DNA of 64,000 bases from Toxonevra muliebris (GCA_963691655.1 OY829326.1:113371388-113435387), one strand, 5' to 3'. Numbered from the stretch's first letter, positions 10,927 to 23,064 are shown. Program-made: numbers and translations. Notes: generated from the sequence alone by a model not told the origin.

Positions 10927-13503
10927 TTCATTTAAAACATTCTCTCTTTCTCTCTCTGTCTACGAATTCTAGATCCCATATTTCGAAAGTACAGATTTCG
11001 CGATTGACATTACCCCTCTTTATCAGCATTATAATACAACCGGTTACCTCTGGTTGCAAACCATCCAGCGTGACGCATGACACTCTGGGAGCGATTGCTC
11101 CCCGTCAGCTTAGCCTGTTAACTCATTACAGTATAAGCCTCCACACTGCGTCAAGGTGCTTGTCCGAGTGAAGGCAGTTCGTACTTAGATATGCAAGTTA
11201 TTTATGATTTTTCATAGAAACTAATAATTAAGAGCCCAGAATCAGTAACGGATTCAAGGCGGTGGTTGTTTGCCGATAAAAGTCCCACCTGCCAATAAAT
11301 TTCACAGCTATTATGATCATTGCTTCCGAATTAAATAACTTTGAAAAGAAGAAAAGACTTAAGCCCCATTCACTTTCTGAAATCTTTGAATCTGTCCAAA
11401 AGTTTAGACCAATAACTTTGAACTGAGTTCGGCATATTTTTTATCAGATTTAACTGATCAAACCGCAGTCATCTGCCGAGATATTAGCTAATGAGACTGT
11501 GATTTACTTTATTGTGAACCTTGTTGGGTCCCAGATAAAAACAAATTATTATTTAAATTATTCAACAATAAACCTGCCGCATAAATTGAATATTTTTGTT
11601 CTAACTGCTACATGCTTACTTACCGAAAGAGTTATAAAATTAACAGATTTCCTAGACTTACAAAAATATCAGCAAGGTTATATTTTATTTAAGCACCGCA
11701 ATCCAAATTTAAGGAATAAAAAAAAATTCCAAGCAAATGCAGAAACTTCTTCAAAACCACCTAAAGCCAAACTAAAGATAAATATGTTTACGCAGTGGAA
11801 TTTCTACTAACCATTCACCATTCCAACTTGCTATTTAGTTAGCGTTACGTTAGTTATGTAGTTAACTATTCCCTTAAAAGGGAAGGAAGCAAAAAAACAA
11901 AACAAAAAAAAAAAATTCAAATTTTAAATTTCCCCTTTGGAGCGTTTTCCGAATTACGCAAAAAGTATGAAAATGTTTGTGTGTTATTCTCTCCATTCGC
12001 AATCGCACAGTTCGCATACAACAACACATTTTAATGAATACTACGGGAAAATACGGAAATGAAATATAACTGTAAATGTTGCTTTGCGCCATAAGTGGGG
12101 CCAAACCACTGTTTTACTACTACATACCAAGCGGAGAACTTTAAGTGCTTTTGGCATTGCACAGCGCGCAGTATTTTATCTGAAAAGTTTATAACGAAAA
12201 AATTGTTTATGCTGGCATTTAAAAAATATATTTCATCTCATAGCAGTAGTAGTAAAAAGCTTGGAGCATATACTTACTCTCTATGGGTAATGCAAGTCCC
12301 TTGAGTGCACCCCACTATTGGGTGCTGTCGCTGCCACTTTAGTCTTTGGCGGTGTTGGTCTTGGTAAAGTTGTATGTAAAATGATGCCAAACTTTCCGGA
12401 GAAGTACAAATTGAAATAAAAAGCATTCTTAATTACCACACACACCATTTACCTAATTCCCCGCTCCATCTCTTACTCACGCTCTTGCAGTGTCGCCTTC
12501 ATGCGGCACACTCTGCCCAGCTGTCATTAAGATTTATTACCAAATGATTTTTTTTCTTTTTTTTTTTTTTGTATAGCTGTGTGTATCTTTGTATATGTTT
12601 CAGTATTTATATATTTTTGTAGCGTTGTGAATTAATAAATAAATCGTTCGCCTTGATTTAATTCAATTTATTTTCTTCTTTTTATATATATATAAATATT
12701 GAATGCTGAAATAATTTAACTCAATTCAACTTTAAATTCAATTTACTTCAACTTTATCCTTTGTAATTTTTCTCTTTTAACTTTTATCTATATTGTTTTT
12801 GTTTTTGCAGCATTTCATTTGGAAATAATTTTACAACTTTAATTCCTCCCTTTCAACACTCACAGCACAATCAAATTGGTAAGTATTTTTTGATGAATTT
12901 AATTGATATTTAATTGTACGACTATAAATGAATATTTAGTTTCATTCATTCACCAGTTGATGCTTTAATAGGAGAGAATTTTTAATTATGTTGCTTTTGT
13001 TTAACTGTGACTAAAATGTTGACTAAATTTTTTTTTTAACTTTGGAAAGTAGTGAAGACAATTTAATTAAACAGATTAAGTTTAAATATACGAGGTGTTC
13101 AATGCTCTTAATATTATTTTAATTCGATTGTGATTAAATTAAATTGATTGTTTTTTTTTCTTATTTTTTTATTTTTTTTATTTTCAAAGTGTCAGTTTCT
13201 GGGCGGTTATTTAGAGTATCGACTCTGAATAATGTCAGACATATAACACAAGCCAACAAAACTGTATATAATCGATTTCATATTGCTTTCACGGAAACAA
13301 ATTTTCTTTACTAAATTGAAACCGCTGAACACGAACCTGGAGTTAGAAGTAGTGAATTTTCTCAAGTTTAGATAAACGGTGTTTAAAGTGATTAAAGCAA
13401 TACCGCGAAGGAACAGAACCTTTTAATTTTTTATATCCTTGGAATGCCATAAAACATGATATTGATTTTTCAAAATCTCTCACTAGAAGTCTAAGTGCAA
13501 GTA
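10927..13503. other. Non-coding DNA with one candidate exon
   Basis: Apart from the candidate exon at 12811-12878, no gene or element is recognised. The segment 11035-11180 is less AT-rich than its surroundings and may be a retrotransposon remnant I could not identify. Long T tracts occur at 12549-12570 and 13150-13180. Confidence 0.5.
12811..12878 (+). other. Candidate small host exon (68 bp)
   Basis: A strong acceptor (pyrimidine tract ending in gtttttgcag at 12801-12810) and a near-consensus donor (g then gtaagtatt at 12879) bracket 68 bp. This segment has a more balanced base composition than its flanks. One of three frames is open across it (reading ISFGNN then FTTLIPP); the others contain stops. 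It could be a 5' UTR or coding exon of a host gene whose introns make up this window. No neighbouring exon was found to support it. Confidence 0.35.
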
Positions 13504-14762
13504 TTAGGAGTTGAATGTATAAACTCGTAATTGTGACTAACTTCATATCTATCATACGCGCCATTTTTTTGACATTGACAGCTATTCTATCTCGAAGAGC
13601 GCCAAAAATACTATAAAAATTGATCTGTCAAAAAATGTTCATAATTTTACAAAAGTGTGTTACTATAGCTGAAAATGTCGAATTTCGTGCCAACAAAACA
13701 ACATTTGCGGGAAGTTTTAATTTGCTTCTTCCATTTAAAGAAAAACGCTGAAGCTTATCCTGACTGTGCTATAGACGTTGGAGTGGGTCAGGTGTGGTAT
13801 GCTCATTTCAAAAGTGCTGATTTTGATGTTGAAGACAGGGAACGTTCAGGCGGCCCGAAAAAGTTCGAAGATGAAGAATTGAACGCATTACTCGAAAAAG
13901 ATTCATGTCAAACGCAACAAGAACTAGCAGAATCTTTAGGAGTTGATCAATCAACCATATCTAAACGATTAAAAGCATTGGGAATGATTCAAAAGCAAGG
14001 AAATTGGGTGCCGTACGAATTGAAGCCGAGAGACGTCGAACGACGATTTTTCACATGTGAACTGCTGATTGAACGACAGAAAAGAAAGGGTTTTCTGCAT
14101 CGTATTGTGACTGGCGATGAAAAGTGGATACGTTACGGCAACCCAAAGGGTAAAAAATCATGGGGACCGGCCGGACATGCATCAACATCAACGGCAAAGC
14201 CGAACATCCATGGATCCAAGCTCATGCTGTGTATTTGGTGGGATATGAAAGGTGTCGTGTATTATGAGCTGCTGAAACCGAATGAAACGATCACTGACGA
14301 CCGCTACCGACTACAATTGATGCATTTGAGCCGAGCATTAAAGGATAAGAGGCCAGAATATGAGAATAGACACGATGAAGTCGTGGTGAAACGACAATGC
14401 TCGGCCGCATGCTGCAAGGCAAGTAAAAACATACTTGGAAACGCTGAAATGGGAAGTGCTACCCCACCCGCCGTATTCTCCAGACATTGCTCCTTCAGAT
14501 TACCACTTGTTCCGCTCGATGACACATGGCCTGGCTGAACAGCACTTCCGTTCTTTCGAAGAACTCAAAAAATGGGTTGATTCGTGGATAGCCTCAAAAG
14601 ATTAGGAGTTCTTTCGACGCGGAACCCGTATGGTACCAGAAAGATGGGAAAAGGTTGTGGCTAACGATGGACAATACTTTAGAGAATAAATTTGCTATCA
14701 CTTTTTCACAATAAATGTCCAAATAACAAAAAAAATACGAGTTTATACATTCATACTCCCAA
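13504..14762 (+). mobile_element. mariner element copy A (mauritiana-like)
   Basis: A 1259-bp element with terminal inverted repeats beginning ttaggagttgaatgtata on the left and the complement of ttgggagtatgaatgtat on the right. TA target duplications lie at 13502-13503 and 14763-14764. It is essentially full length and carries one broken transposase gene. It is highly similar to copies at 50490-51760 and 53699-54980. Confidence 0.95.
13675..14689 (+). pseudogene. mariner transposase, copy A (inactivated)
   Basis: This is a Mos1-like DD34D transposase. From the ATG at 13675 it reads MSNFVPTKQHLREVL, the HTH region, then WVPYEL near 14008. The first catalytic block IVTGDEKWI near 14109 has an intact Asp. 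Compared with copies B and C, 24 bp are missing near 13750. The second catalytic block is destroyed by a segment 2 nt shorter (gtcgtggtgaaacgacaat near 14380), which shifts the frame; the open frame then runs to 14538. The third block PDIAPSDYH is preserved in another frame near 14485. A further nonsense codon (gat tag) lies near 14603. The original stop was at 14687-14689. Confidence 0.93.
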
Positions 14763-14940
14763 TATAAAAATATAAATGTCCAGACTAACTGACTGACTTC
14801 AGTACTGAATTCAGCCGAAACCATTTAACATAGCAAAGGTATAGCCGGATTTCCATTGATAAAAATACCCCAAAACTGAATCAAGTTTTGCATGGGTCCT
14901 TTTGATATATATATTTCAGACCGTTACCTGCTTTTTTCAG

Positions 14941-15436
14941 CCCAACTAATCATTGAAAAAATCTAAAATAATTCACAGTGAGTTTTTGGTCCAGGAGATT
15001 TTTAGAATTTTTTTCGCAAATTTTCAAACTCGAAATCCGTGATGAAAAATATTGCGAAGATTTTTACATGCAACAAAATTTTCTAAAAAAAATTCTGCGA
15101 AAATAGCAGATAGTTAATAACTATAGTTAATTTTTTCATGAGCCTTGTGGTGTTACAAGAAAAGAACTTTCATCTCAAATACCAATCTCATAGGTTTTTA
15201 ATTTTTTTTGCCCCCGTCCATACCTTGTAAAAATCTACGAAAATTTGCATATGAATATTCGGAAGTGACTTATGTACATAAGAAAAATCACAGTAGTAAA
15301 ACTATTTAAAAAATCGCAATTAAAAATATTTCATCGCAAATTTCGAGTTTGAAAATTTGCGAAAAAATTCCAAATGTCTTTCTTGGACCAAAAAACCACT
15401 GTGAATTGTTTTAGATTATTCCTATGATTTGTTGAG
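14941..15436. repeat. Foldback MITE with ~120-bp inverted arms
   Basis: The left arm 14941-15056 (attcacagtgagttttt, then caaattttcaaactcgaaat) matches the reverse complement of 15312-15436 (atttcgagtttgaaaatttg, then cactgtgaatt). Identity is roughly 85 percent by eye. The centre, about 255 bp, codes for nothing. Target duplication is not clear. Confidence 0.75.
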
Positions 15437-15813
15437 ATAAAACAAAATAAAAAAGAATTTGTAAAATCCGCCATTACTTATTTTGACTGTAGTCGAATGC
15501 CCTGATCGAACGAATTTCAGTTTGGTATTATGACGTGCTTTCGACATAGAATAGCGCGCTATTGTGAATTTCGCTCATTTTGGCTGGTTCACGATAGTGT
15601 ATTTCTATCAGCTGATCGTCCTTTTGAAAAATAAAAACGATTTGTTTAAAACACGGACCCTAACGGTTATGCGTTTTATAGTAAAAGTCAAATATTAAAA
15701 GTTATTTTGTGACTTTTATCGTAATTGGCTAAATAAAACGGTAAATGGTTGACTTTTTTAATATTTATCAATAAATAATATTTATATTTGACTTTTATTT
15801 TTTCGGGACTAAT
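15437..15813. other. Non-coding DNA with short inverted motifs
   Basis: No gene is seen. The motif aaaagtcaaatat occurs in direct orientation near 15684 and 15782, and acttttat recurs between them. This may be a very small decayed MITE. Confidence 0.35.
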
Positions 15814-17206
15814 TCATAGGATTAAAGAATTATATTACGCGTCTTATGCTGTCAAGTTTGTTAAAATCGGGTTATAAATGACTGAGATATAGATGCTGAA
15901 AGTTAAATTTTGGTGTGATTTTTGAGAAATTTTCACACAAGTCGTGGGCTAAGTTTTCTTTCTCACAAAAAGTAATCACAAAAGCGGAAGTTTTATTTTT
16001 TTTAATCGATAGAAAATTTTATTACAAAAGCTTTAAGCATAAAACGATAGCAATCGGATTAAAAATGACAAAGTAATCAATGATTGAGTAAAAATAAAAT
16101 ATTCTCGAAAACTCGAAATTTTTCTCAAAATTCATTCTGCTGTAGAAAATGATGAGCTAACACTTGAACTTTTGCAATTTTTCGCTGTCGGGTCTTCCGT
16201 GATCAAGAACCAGCAGTAGTCTGCCATCATGCCCTCATCCCTGAAACCTTGATATCGTCTTTCGATTTCAGTCGTATCTTGGTGGAACTGTTCGCCCTGC
16301 TCGTCATTTTCTGCACCCAGATTTGATGGAAAGAAGCCGAAATGACTGAATAAAAAATGCATCTTGAGAGACATATTCGCACCTGAATTTTCGCAATTAA
16401 ATTTATTTATTGTTGAATAAATGAATAAGGTATCAACTATCAATTCACCGTAAATCAAACTTACCAATGTCAATGTATTTTTCCAACATTACGTCAATGA
16501 GATGGGCATGATTGTCACTTTTATAATTTCTCAAAAATTCGCAAATGCTTTCCATGCTTCTCGTTTTGACTCACTCAAACATTCAGTAATCCAGTATCGT
16601 CAAACAATTTGCGGATTTGAGGTTCAACAAATACGTCCGCTTTGATTTTTTGTAATGACAATTTCGAGAACGCTCTTTGTAATGATTTCATTGCGCTAGC
16701 GTTATTTTTCAACGCTCTAACGAAACATGATGTGGAGGGACGATAGAATAATTTGGTTTTTTTTATCGACGAGGGCATCGTTAATAAAATTGTGCCTCCC
16801 CGATGTATGTTGGTTTTGCTGCGGCCAAACATATTCAGAATAATAGTGTGCATGAAAATTTCAAGTGGTTCATCATTTTATAGACCAGAACGAATTTTGA
16901 GAAAAATTTCGAGTTTTCGAGAATATTTTACTTTCACTCAATCCTTGTTTACTTTGTCATTTTTGATCCGATTGCTATCATTTTATGCTTACAGCTTTTG
17001 TAATAAAATGGTCTATCGATTAAAAATCGATTTTTTCAGATTTTGTGATTAATTTTTGTAAGAAAGAAAACTTAGCCCACGACTTGTGTGAAAATTTCTC
17101 AAAAATTGAACTTTCAGCATATATATCTTAGTCATTTATAATAATCCGATTTTAACAAACTTGACAGCATAAGACGCGACACGCAATTTAATTATAATTC
17201 CTATGA
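15814..17206. mobile_element. Snap-back DNA transposon with ~350-bp inverted arms
   Basis: The left arm, about 15814-16170, matches the reverse complement of about 16857-17206, including gcgtcttatgctgtcaag and cacacaagtcgtgggctaag. The arms contain the 3' end of the internal gene twice in opposite orientation, so the right arm is an inverted duplicate of the left end rather than a simple terminal repeat. The unique centre carries a protein relic on the minus strand. Exact ends and target duplication are uncertain. Confidence 0.75.
16132..16853 (-). pseudogene. Transposon-linked conserved protein, C-terminal part
   Basis: I recognise this as a protein family found in many copies in arthropod genomes and linked to DNA transposons, but I cannot assign the superfamily. 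The first part (16575-16853) contains MKSLQRAFSKLSLQKIKAD and FVEPQIRKLFDDTG. After stops and frameshifts near 16480-16570 the second part (16132-16473) has NMSLKMHFLFSHFGFFPSN, then DEQGEQFHQDTTEIERRYQG near 16265 and ADYCWFL, ending at a stop at 16132. The N-terminal two-thirds are missing. Stops and frame changes make it non-functional. Confidence 0.7.
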
Positions 17207-17530
17207 TATATAACTTGGATCGGCCGAAACTATAGGTAATGAGATATTAGCCTGTAAGTGAAACTGTAACCTGAAAACCCTTTATTTTGTCATATCTCGA
17301 AATCTTACCAATAGAAAAAAAAATGAATGTGATTTTCGTATTTAGCGACCTCGAATTAGTTTAGAAAATATACTTTGGTTCATGTTATATTTTTACTGTA
17401 TTCCAGTGTTATTACTCAGCATGCACCGTATCGAAAGCAAAATTGTGTTCGACATAAAATTCGATACGCAACGAGAATTTCGACAGGCTCATAATAAGAA
17501 TTTTACATTCGATATTTGATCTTCAATAAC

Positions 17531-17583
17531 AAAAAAATCTTAACATATATAAAATTCAATAATTTGTAAACGGTTGATCTTAG
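17531..17583 (+). repeat. Detached copy of the DD37E element end
   Basis: About 53 bp (aaaaaatcttaacatatata through ggttgatcttag) repeat the subterminal sequence of the element starting at 17872, found there at 17885-17936. It lacks the outermost aggagtgagatcg and stands alone 354 bp upstream. It may be the remnant of an older copy or an aborted transposition. Confidence 0.7.
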
Positions 17584-17871
17584 CACGTATATCCAAAGAT
17601 ACCATTTCACAGGAAACGGAAAAAACTAAAGGTTTGTAAAGCAACTTTCGTGTTCAAGTGCATACAAACTTGCTGAGAAATTATTTCGATCCGTATTCTT
17701 AGGTAATTTTATGCAATGTAAGAAAACAACTCGCCCAAAATAAAGATACATTGTTAAAGAATGGAAGTAGCGATATGTATATATTTTTATATATTAGTGA
17801 AATATTGTTTTTGTATGAATCTGGTAGGAATTGGAAAAAGAAAAGTTAACTTAAGGTTGGAAAGTTTTATA

Positions 17872-19164
17872 AGGAGTGAGATCGAAAAAATCTTAACATA
17901 TATAAAATTCAATAATTTTTTAACGGTTGATCTTAGAGTTTTGATTTTTTTTTTATTTAATTGATAATATTTTAAAAATTACAGAAAAATTATAGTTGTA
18001 ACCACTATTTATGAACTCGTGGACCTTTTTAGGTAAGCCTTCCATTACAGATTTGATAGTTGTTTCAGACACCTTTTTGGAACAGTTTGCCCATCTCCTT
18101 TGAAAATCTTCGATATTTTGGGACACCTTTTTTGTGCTCTTTAAGTTTTTTTTCACAAGAGCCCAATATCTCTCCACTGGTCTTGGCTCCGGACAATTTG
18201 GAGGATTGGCCTCTCTTGGTACAAAAACTAAGTTATTACTTTGGTGCCACTCCAGAGCTTTCTTGCCGTAGTGACATGATCCAAATCGGGCCAAAAATAT
18301 GTGGACACATTGTGCTCTCTTATGAAAGGAAGAAGTCTTTTCAAACATTCAAACATTCTTTGATGTATATTTCGGTATTTATGAAGACCACTGTAACAAA
18401 TGACTTGCTTCTTTTGCCGCAACTGCATATAGCTTGCCATACCAGGAATTTCTTAGGAAATTTGGTCTGCTTTTGGATTCTAAATTGTTCTTGGACATTT
18501 CCTCGAGCATCAGCAACATAAAAATTTTGCCCCGGAAGCTGCATAAAATCTGCCAGTACATACGTTTCGTCGTCCATTATACAACATGAATATTTTTGTA
18601 TGAAATTAGATTTTAATTGCCGTGCCCTACTTTTGGCGTTTAAATTTTTTGCAGCATTCCTGTCTGGAACTTTTTGGACTTTGTATGTTTTTCAACCTGC
18701 ATTGGCTTTAACTTTTCGCTCCAAATAGTCAGAGCACTGGGCTAACCTGGTAGCTTTTCTACCAGATGTGTTTGGAGATCTTTTCAATATGCTTTCTATT
18801 TTCTTGGCTTTCCCAATATCATGTGGTCCTTGTTTTCTTCCCGAACCAGGTTTCCTATCGATGGTCAAATTCTCCTGAAACTGTTTAATAAAATTGGAAA
18901 CAGTTTGACGGCAGACCTTCAATTCTTTGTCCAATTTTTTGTAGGACCAATTTGGATTTTTTTGAAAATTTTTAATAATTTTAAGACGTACTTCTTTTTC
19001 TTCACTCATTTTGATCAAACTCACAATAAATCAACATGTTTGTCATTAAAAATAACAACTGACATATTTTTCAAAGATAACTAGATCAAAGAAATTTTTA
19101 AATTTTACACCCAAAAAAAATTATTAGGTAAAACGTGTGTTAAGATTTTTTCGATCTCACTCCT
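17872..19164 (-). mobile_element. Tc1-like DD37E transposon
   Basis: A 1293-bp element with about 27-bp perfect terminal inverted repeats (aggagtgagatcgaaaaa...). TA dinucleotides sit at both edges (17870-17871 and 19165-19166). Its single gene on the minus strand is nearly complete but broken. Confidence 0.9.
17953..19009 (-). pseudogene. Tc1-like (DD37E) transposase, inactivated
   Basis: This is a DDE transposase. From the Met at 19009 comes the N-terminal helix-turn-helix region (SYKKLDKELKVCRQTVSNF), a GRK hinge, and then a second HTH. The first catalytic block MDDETYVLADF lies near 18570, and FLVWQAICSCG near 18440. The second Asp is in YFWPDL near 18295, and the final Glu is in NPPNCPEPRPVERYWAL near 18180. 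Counting across the repaired gap gives 37 residues between the second Asp and the Glu. Damage consists of a 1-nt loss near 18698, an 8-bp tandem duplication (gaatgttt twice) near 18340, and a 1-nt loss just after the second Asp. The catalytic residues themselves survive. Confidence 0.88.
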
Positions 19165-21469
19165 TAATAAGGGCCTCATATAGCGTAGGGCTCCACTAAA
19201 GGCGGGAGTAAGTCAATGAAAATTTATGTGTGAAAGAAAAATGTTAGCTGCAGTCGTTAAGCAGAATATGAATGTTTTTGGGCAGGTAGACGCGACACTC
19301 CCATACAAACGAAATGCCTGAAACGCAAGAAAACCATGAAAAAGAAAAGCTGAGATACCTAACGAAAAGGAGGAAATCTTAACCAAAACACACTTAGATC
19401 AGTTAATACATATAAAACTACTTACGATACATAAACTATAAACAAAACTCTGTATTTACTTTCGAAAACGAAGAAAGTTTTTATTATCAAAAGAACTTTC
19501 CATTTCAGGGAAAAGAAAAATATATAAAATACTTAAGAAAGTAAAACACAGCAACTGAGGTGTACAACAAATTACACAACAGCAAAACTTCACACATCTA
19601 TATGAAAAGCGTAACTTTGCAAGATTATGAAAGGGATTTTCAAACAGAGTAGAAAAAAGATATATAGCATTTTGAATGGAAAGAAAGTAAAAGTTACAAA
19701 AAGTGCAATGGTAGTAAATAAAATAGTAGCAAGAATAATAGCAGAGCTGCAAGTTACAGCAGAAGCAAACAACAGTATAAAAAATGCATCCATATAAGAG
19801 AAAGTAAATAAACCTACTTCATCTCATCAACTTCAGTATAAAGCATGAAGCAGAAGAAGAACAAGAAGAAAGCGCAAACAAAAATGATGCGTTTTTCTTA
19901 CACAACTTCAGCATTAGCACAGTGTAAAACAACCAGAACAGTCAGTAAAAAGTTAAAAGAACAAATTTTTAATTGTATGCAACATGAAGCACATAAATCC
20001 AAGCAGTGTAAAATAATCTGAAGCTGATGATGTTGCAAGAGTTGGAGTTTCAGAAAAAAAAAAAAAAAACAAAGAGTGTTGAGGAAAGTGTGAATAAACT
20101 GTGTGTGTGTGTGTGGAAGTGTCTATGTATATGTATAACAGCATCAAACAACATGGTGTAAAATTATATAACATAAACAAGAAAAATGCAACAATGCAAC
20201 GGAAGTTGAGTTTCCAGCAGCAAATACTCTGTAGCATCATCAGCGATTTGTCTATCTTTCTGTCTCAATTTTAGTTTTTCAGAAACATCATTAAAACTAA
20301 ACTTACTCTATTTGTATGTGTGTAGTTGAGTAGAAGAAGTTTTACAGTTTTTTTTTTTTCTTATTTATTATTATGTTTCCACGTAGAAAATACTTAAAGC
20401 ATAAACAAAAGTACACAAATTTCTTAAGTTTTTATGAGCATGAAAATTCTTTGAAAAACTGAAATTTTCAGCTTTCAAAAAAAAAAAAAAAATTAAATTT
20501 TGGCAGAGAGAATTCTGTATAATTATTGGCGGAAGAAACGAGTCTCATAGCCATTGAAATATTCATAAAAAATTAAACTTAAACTTTTTGCTATATAATA
20601 AATCGCTCAAATTGATAATGCCGCAAACAAATTTGAAAATTTTCCAACATCTTCTTTCTTTTTTTTCTTTGGTTTTCCCTTCTCTGCTTTTTTTTTTTTT
20701 TTTTTTGTCCCCCTAAACAAAGTTTTTTTTTGTTATAGAGATGACGCCTTAGTTGAAAAGAAGTAGGAAAAAAAAGCCTGAATATAAAAACTTAAGCATG
20801 AAATGAATTTATGCAGCACAAGTAGTTAACTTCTTTTGCTGCCTGACTGACTTGGCCTGAAATGCCCCGCGCTAGTTTTTTGCCGTTTGGCTTGCAGCTG
20901 CAAGCTAAGTATTTATATATGTATAGTTAGTTAGATGCTGCTTAAAAACTTTTAGCTTCTGATTTATTATTGCTGAGATAGTTTCGCAAGATAGTTAGCT
21001 GTCAACTTTCGACTATCAGTCAGTCAGTCTGCCAGAGAATGAGTGCATTGCATTTCATACAAACTTTTTTTTTGTTGCCAAAAACAAAAAACAGTAGAGA
21101 AAAGAAATTATATTTCTCGATTAAAAGTTTTACTAAGAAGGCGTTAGAATTGAAAAAAAAAGTTTAAAGAGCGTATTCCTTAACCCTCTTTGGTCCAACT
21201 CAATCTATTTAAATTTTGAACCTAATTTTAAATGCACTTTACTTACACAGCATTTTCATTTTCAGAATACAAAAATTAACAGTTGCAATTTCGGATGCTG
21301 CAACAAACTGGGCGTAAATGATACCCATTGGTCCATTGTGTTGTATTGTGTTTTTGCTTTTTTTTTTCAATTCAATTTTTTAATGCCCATAATACAATAG
21401 AATACACAATGGTGCATTTAGAATAGATCTATGTATGCAACAGCCCCTTCCAAAAATTTGTATTTAGTC
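19165..21469. other. AT-rich non-coding DNA
   Basis: No gene or mobile element is recognised. The region is purine-rich on the plus strand around 19840-19890, has (GT)n at 20100-20115 and long T tracts at 20689-20706. It resembles fly intron sequence. Confidence 0.55.
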
Positions 21470-21739
21470 TTACTTTTGGGGAGCTTGATAATGGATTTTG
21501 ATTTTATTGTGATCTGCATTAAGTTTTGTTTTTAATCTTGTTCTAACTTTGATATTTCTGCTTCTATGTCGTTTGTACTGGAACTTCCAGAGAGGAGCAT
21601 AGGACCATAATGAATCGTCTAAATCCAATGCGATCTTTAGCGTTGACTTTGATCCTCTTCCATGACTTTCCTGAATCTTGAATTTCATTCTCCAACGTCC
21701 CTTTATACTTGACTTTTGGTCTACCACGCTTTCTGCTGC

Positions 21740-22172
21740 CATTTTGAAAGTATAAATTTGGGCTACACGTAATCGATTTCGCCGGAAACTTGCTTGTTGC
21801 CTCCGGAAAACCGCATCGAGTTTTTCACCTACTCTATTCAGAAGCACTCTAGTTAGTACTTTTGATAGCACCGACAGCTGGGCAATACCTCTAAATTTCG
21901 ACCCTCGGTGAGGTCAGTCTTTTTTAACGACTTGATTAGTATGCCTTGTAGCTAATCCTCTGGCAGTTGTTCTTCAACGCGAATTTGGGAAATTAGTGGA
22001 TGTAGAGTAAAGGCTAATGTTAATGGACATGTTTTAAGTAGGTAGTTCAGCTGTAATTTGATCGATGCCGGATGCTTTGTTGTTGTTCAGGGCTTTAAAA
22101 GCTTTCACTATTTCGTTAATCGATGGGGGTTATGATTGGAGTCGACTACTGCGAGTCTGACTGACGTGGTTA
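21740..22172 (-). pseudogene. LINE reverse transcriptase fragment
   Basis: The minus strand reads the N-terminal part of a non-LTR reverse transcriptase in successive frames. PPSINEIVKAFKALNNNKAS lies near 22125, GIDQITAEL near 22060, and a FRGIAQLSVLSKVLTR block near 21890 runs into LLNRVGEKLDAVFRRQQASF near 21820. These match fingers motifs of RTE/CR1-like LINEs. The continuous frame 21470-21871 goes on into basic sequence I do not recognise. The catalytic palm region with the YADD box is absent. Stops and frameshifts separate the blocks. Confidence 0.75.
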
Positions 22173-22179
22173 GTAGTTT

Positions 22180-22500
22180 TGGATGACGAAACTTTAATGT
22201 TTGGTCTGAATTTATTCAGAAATTTCCTCTGATTTTTGGTCTAACTTTTGATATGAGCTTTGATCTGTTTTGGGAATAATTTTTTTTCTGAGTTTTGATC
22301 TATTTTGGACGTGATTTTTGGTCTGAATTTGGGTTTAAATTTGGTATGAATTTTAATCTTAGTTTCATCCTGACGTTTGGTCTGAATTCATTCTAATTTT
22401 TGGTTTGTCTTTTGATCTGTTTTAAGTTTTCAGCTTTGAGTTTCTTAGATTCGAATTTCGGTCAGAATTAGGTTAGAATTTCGTAATAAATTTTTGGTTT
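22180..22500. repeat. Degenerate minisatellite (ttTGRTCTGa motif)
   Basis: About ten diverged repeats of a 24-30-bp unit built around ttttggtctgaattt and ttttgatctgttttg, at 22201, 22231, 22258, 22297, 22318, 22377 and 22404 among others. It directly abuts the LINE fragment. The units are too diverged for exact boundaries. Confidence 0.65.
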
Positions 22501-23064
22501 GAGAGCAGTTTTTAAGTCTGACAGATCTTTTAATACTAGAAGAGTATAGGAGAATAAAACTTTGAGAGCAGTTTGAAGGTTTGAATAAGTGCATAAAGTT
22601 GTTTCTTAAAAGCCTGAAGGAAAATAAATTCTATCGTAATTCTGCTCGAAAAATGGTAACGTGAACTGTATGGTTGGCTTAAGCCGATTAACTACTCTAA
22701 ATATAAGAAATTTACATCGGTAAAGCTGTTGGGGGAGGGGAGGGGGAGAAGGGGGGGTTACCCTCCCTTGGATTCGGTAATGGTTGACTCTAATCTTTTA
22801 GAACCAGCTTTTTCACGAAAAAGAATAATAATTGTAATATCGGCATGCCGACATGGATCTAAGGGGAGGAGGAGTGCAGTTTTAAGAAAGTTAAAATTTG
22901 AATGAATGCATTTCCGTTTCATAAAAAAGTAATATTAATTAAAAATTAAACCCAAGACAAAAGAAAAATAATTGTACAGGACTGCAAAGATTCATAGAAA
23001 ACCCCTTCTGATTCTCAATCAGAAGCGAAACAAACATATAATATTATTATTAAGTTTTTGTATA
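22501..23064. other. Non-coding DNA with G-rich tract
   Basis: No gene is seen. A purine/G-rich run (gggggaggggagggggagaag) lies at 22730-22757, and a second aaggggaggagga at 22860. They resemble subterminal G-runs of elements elsewhere in the window, but no inverted partner was found. Confidence 0.45.

Noticed and set aside
22726..22875. G-rich transposon termini
   Set aside because: Two G-rich runs lie close together in the same orientation and do not form an inverted pair.
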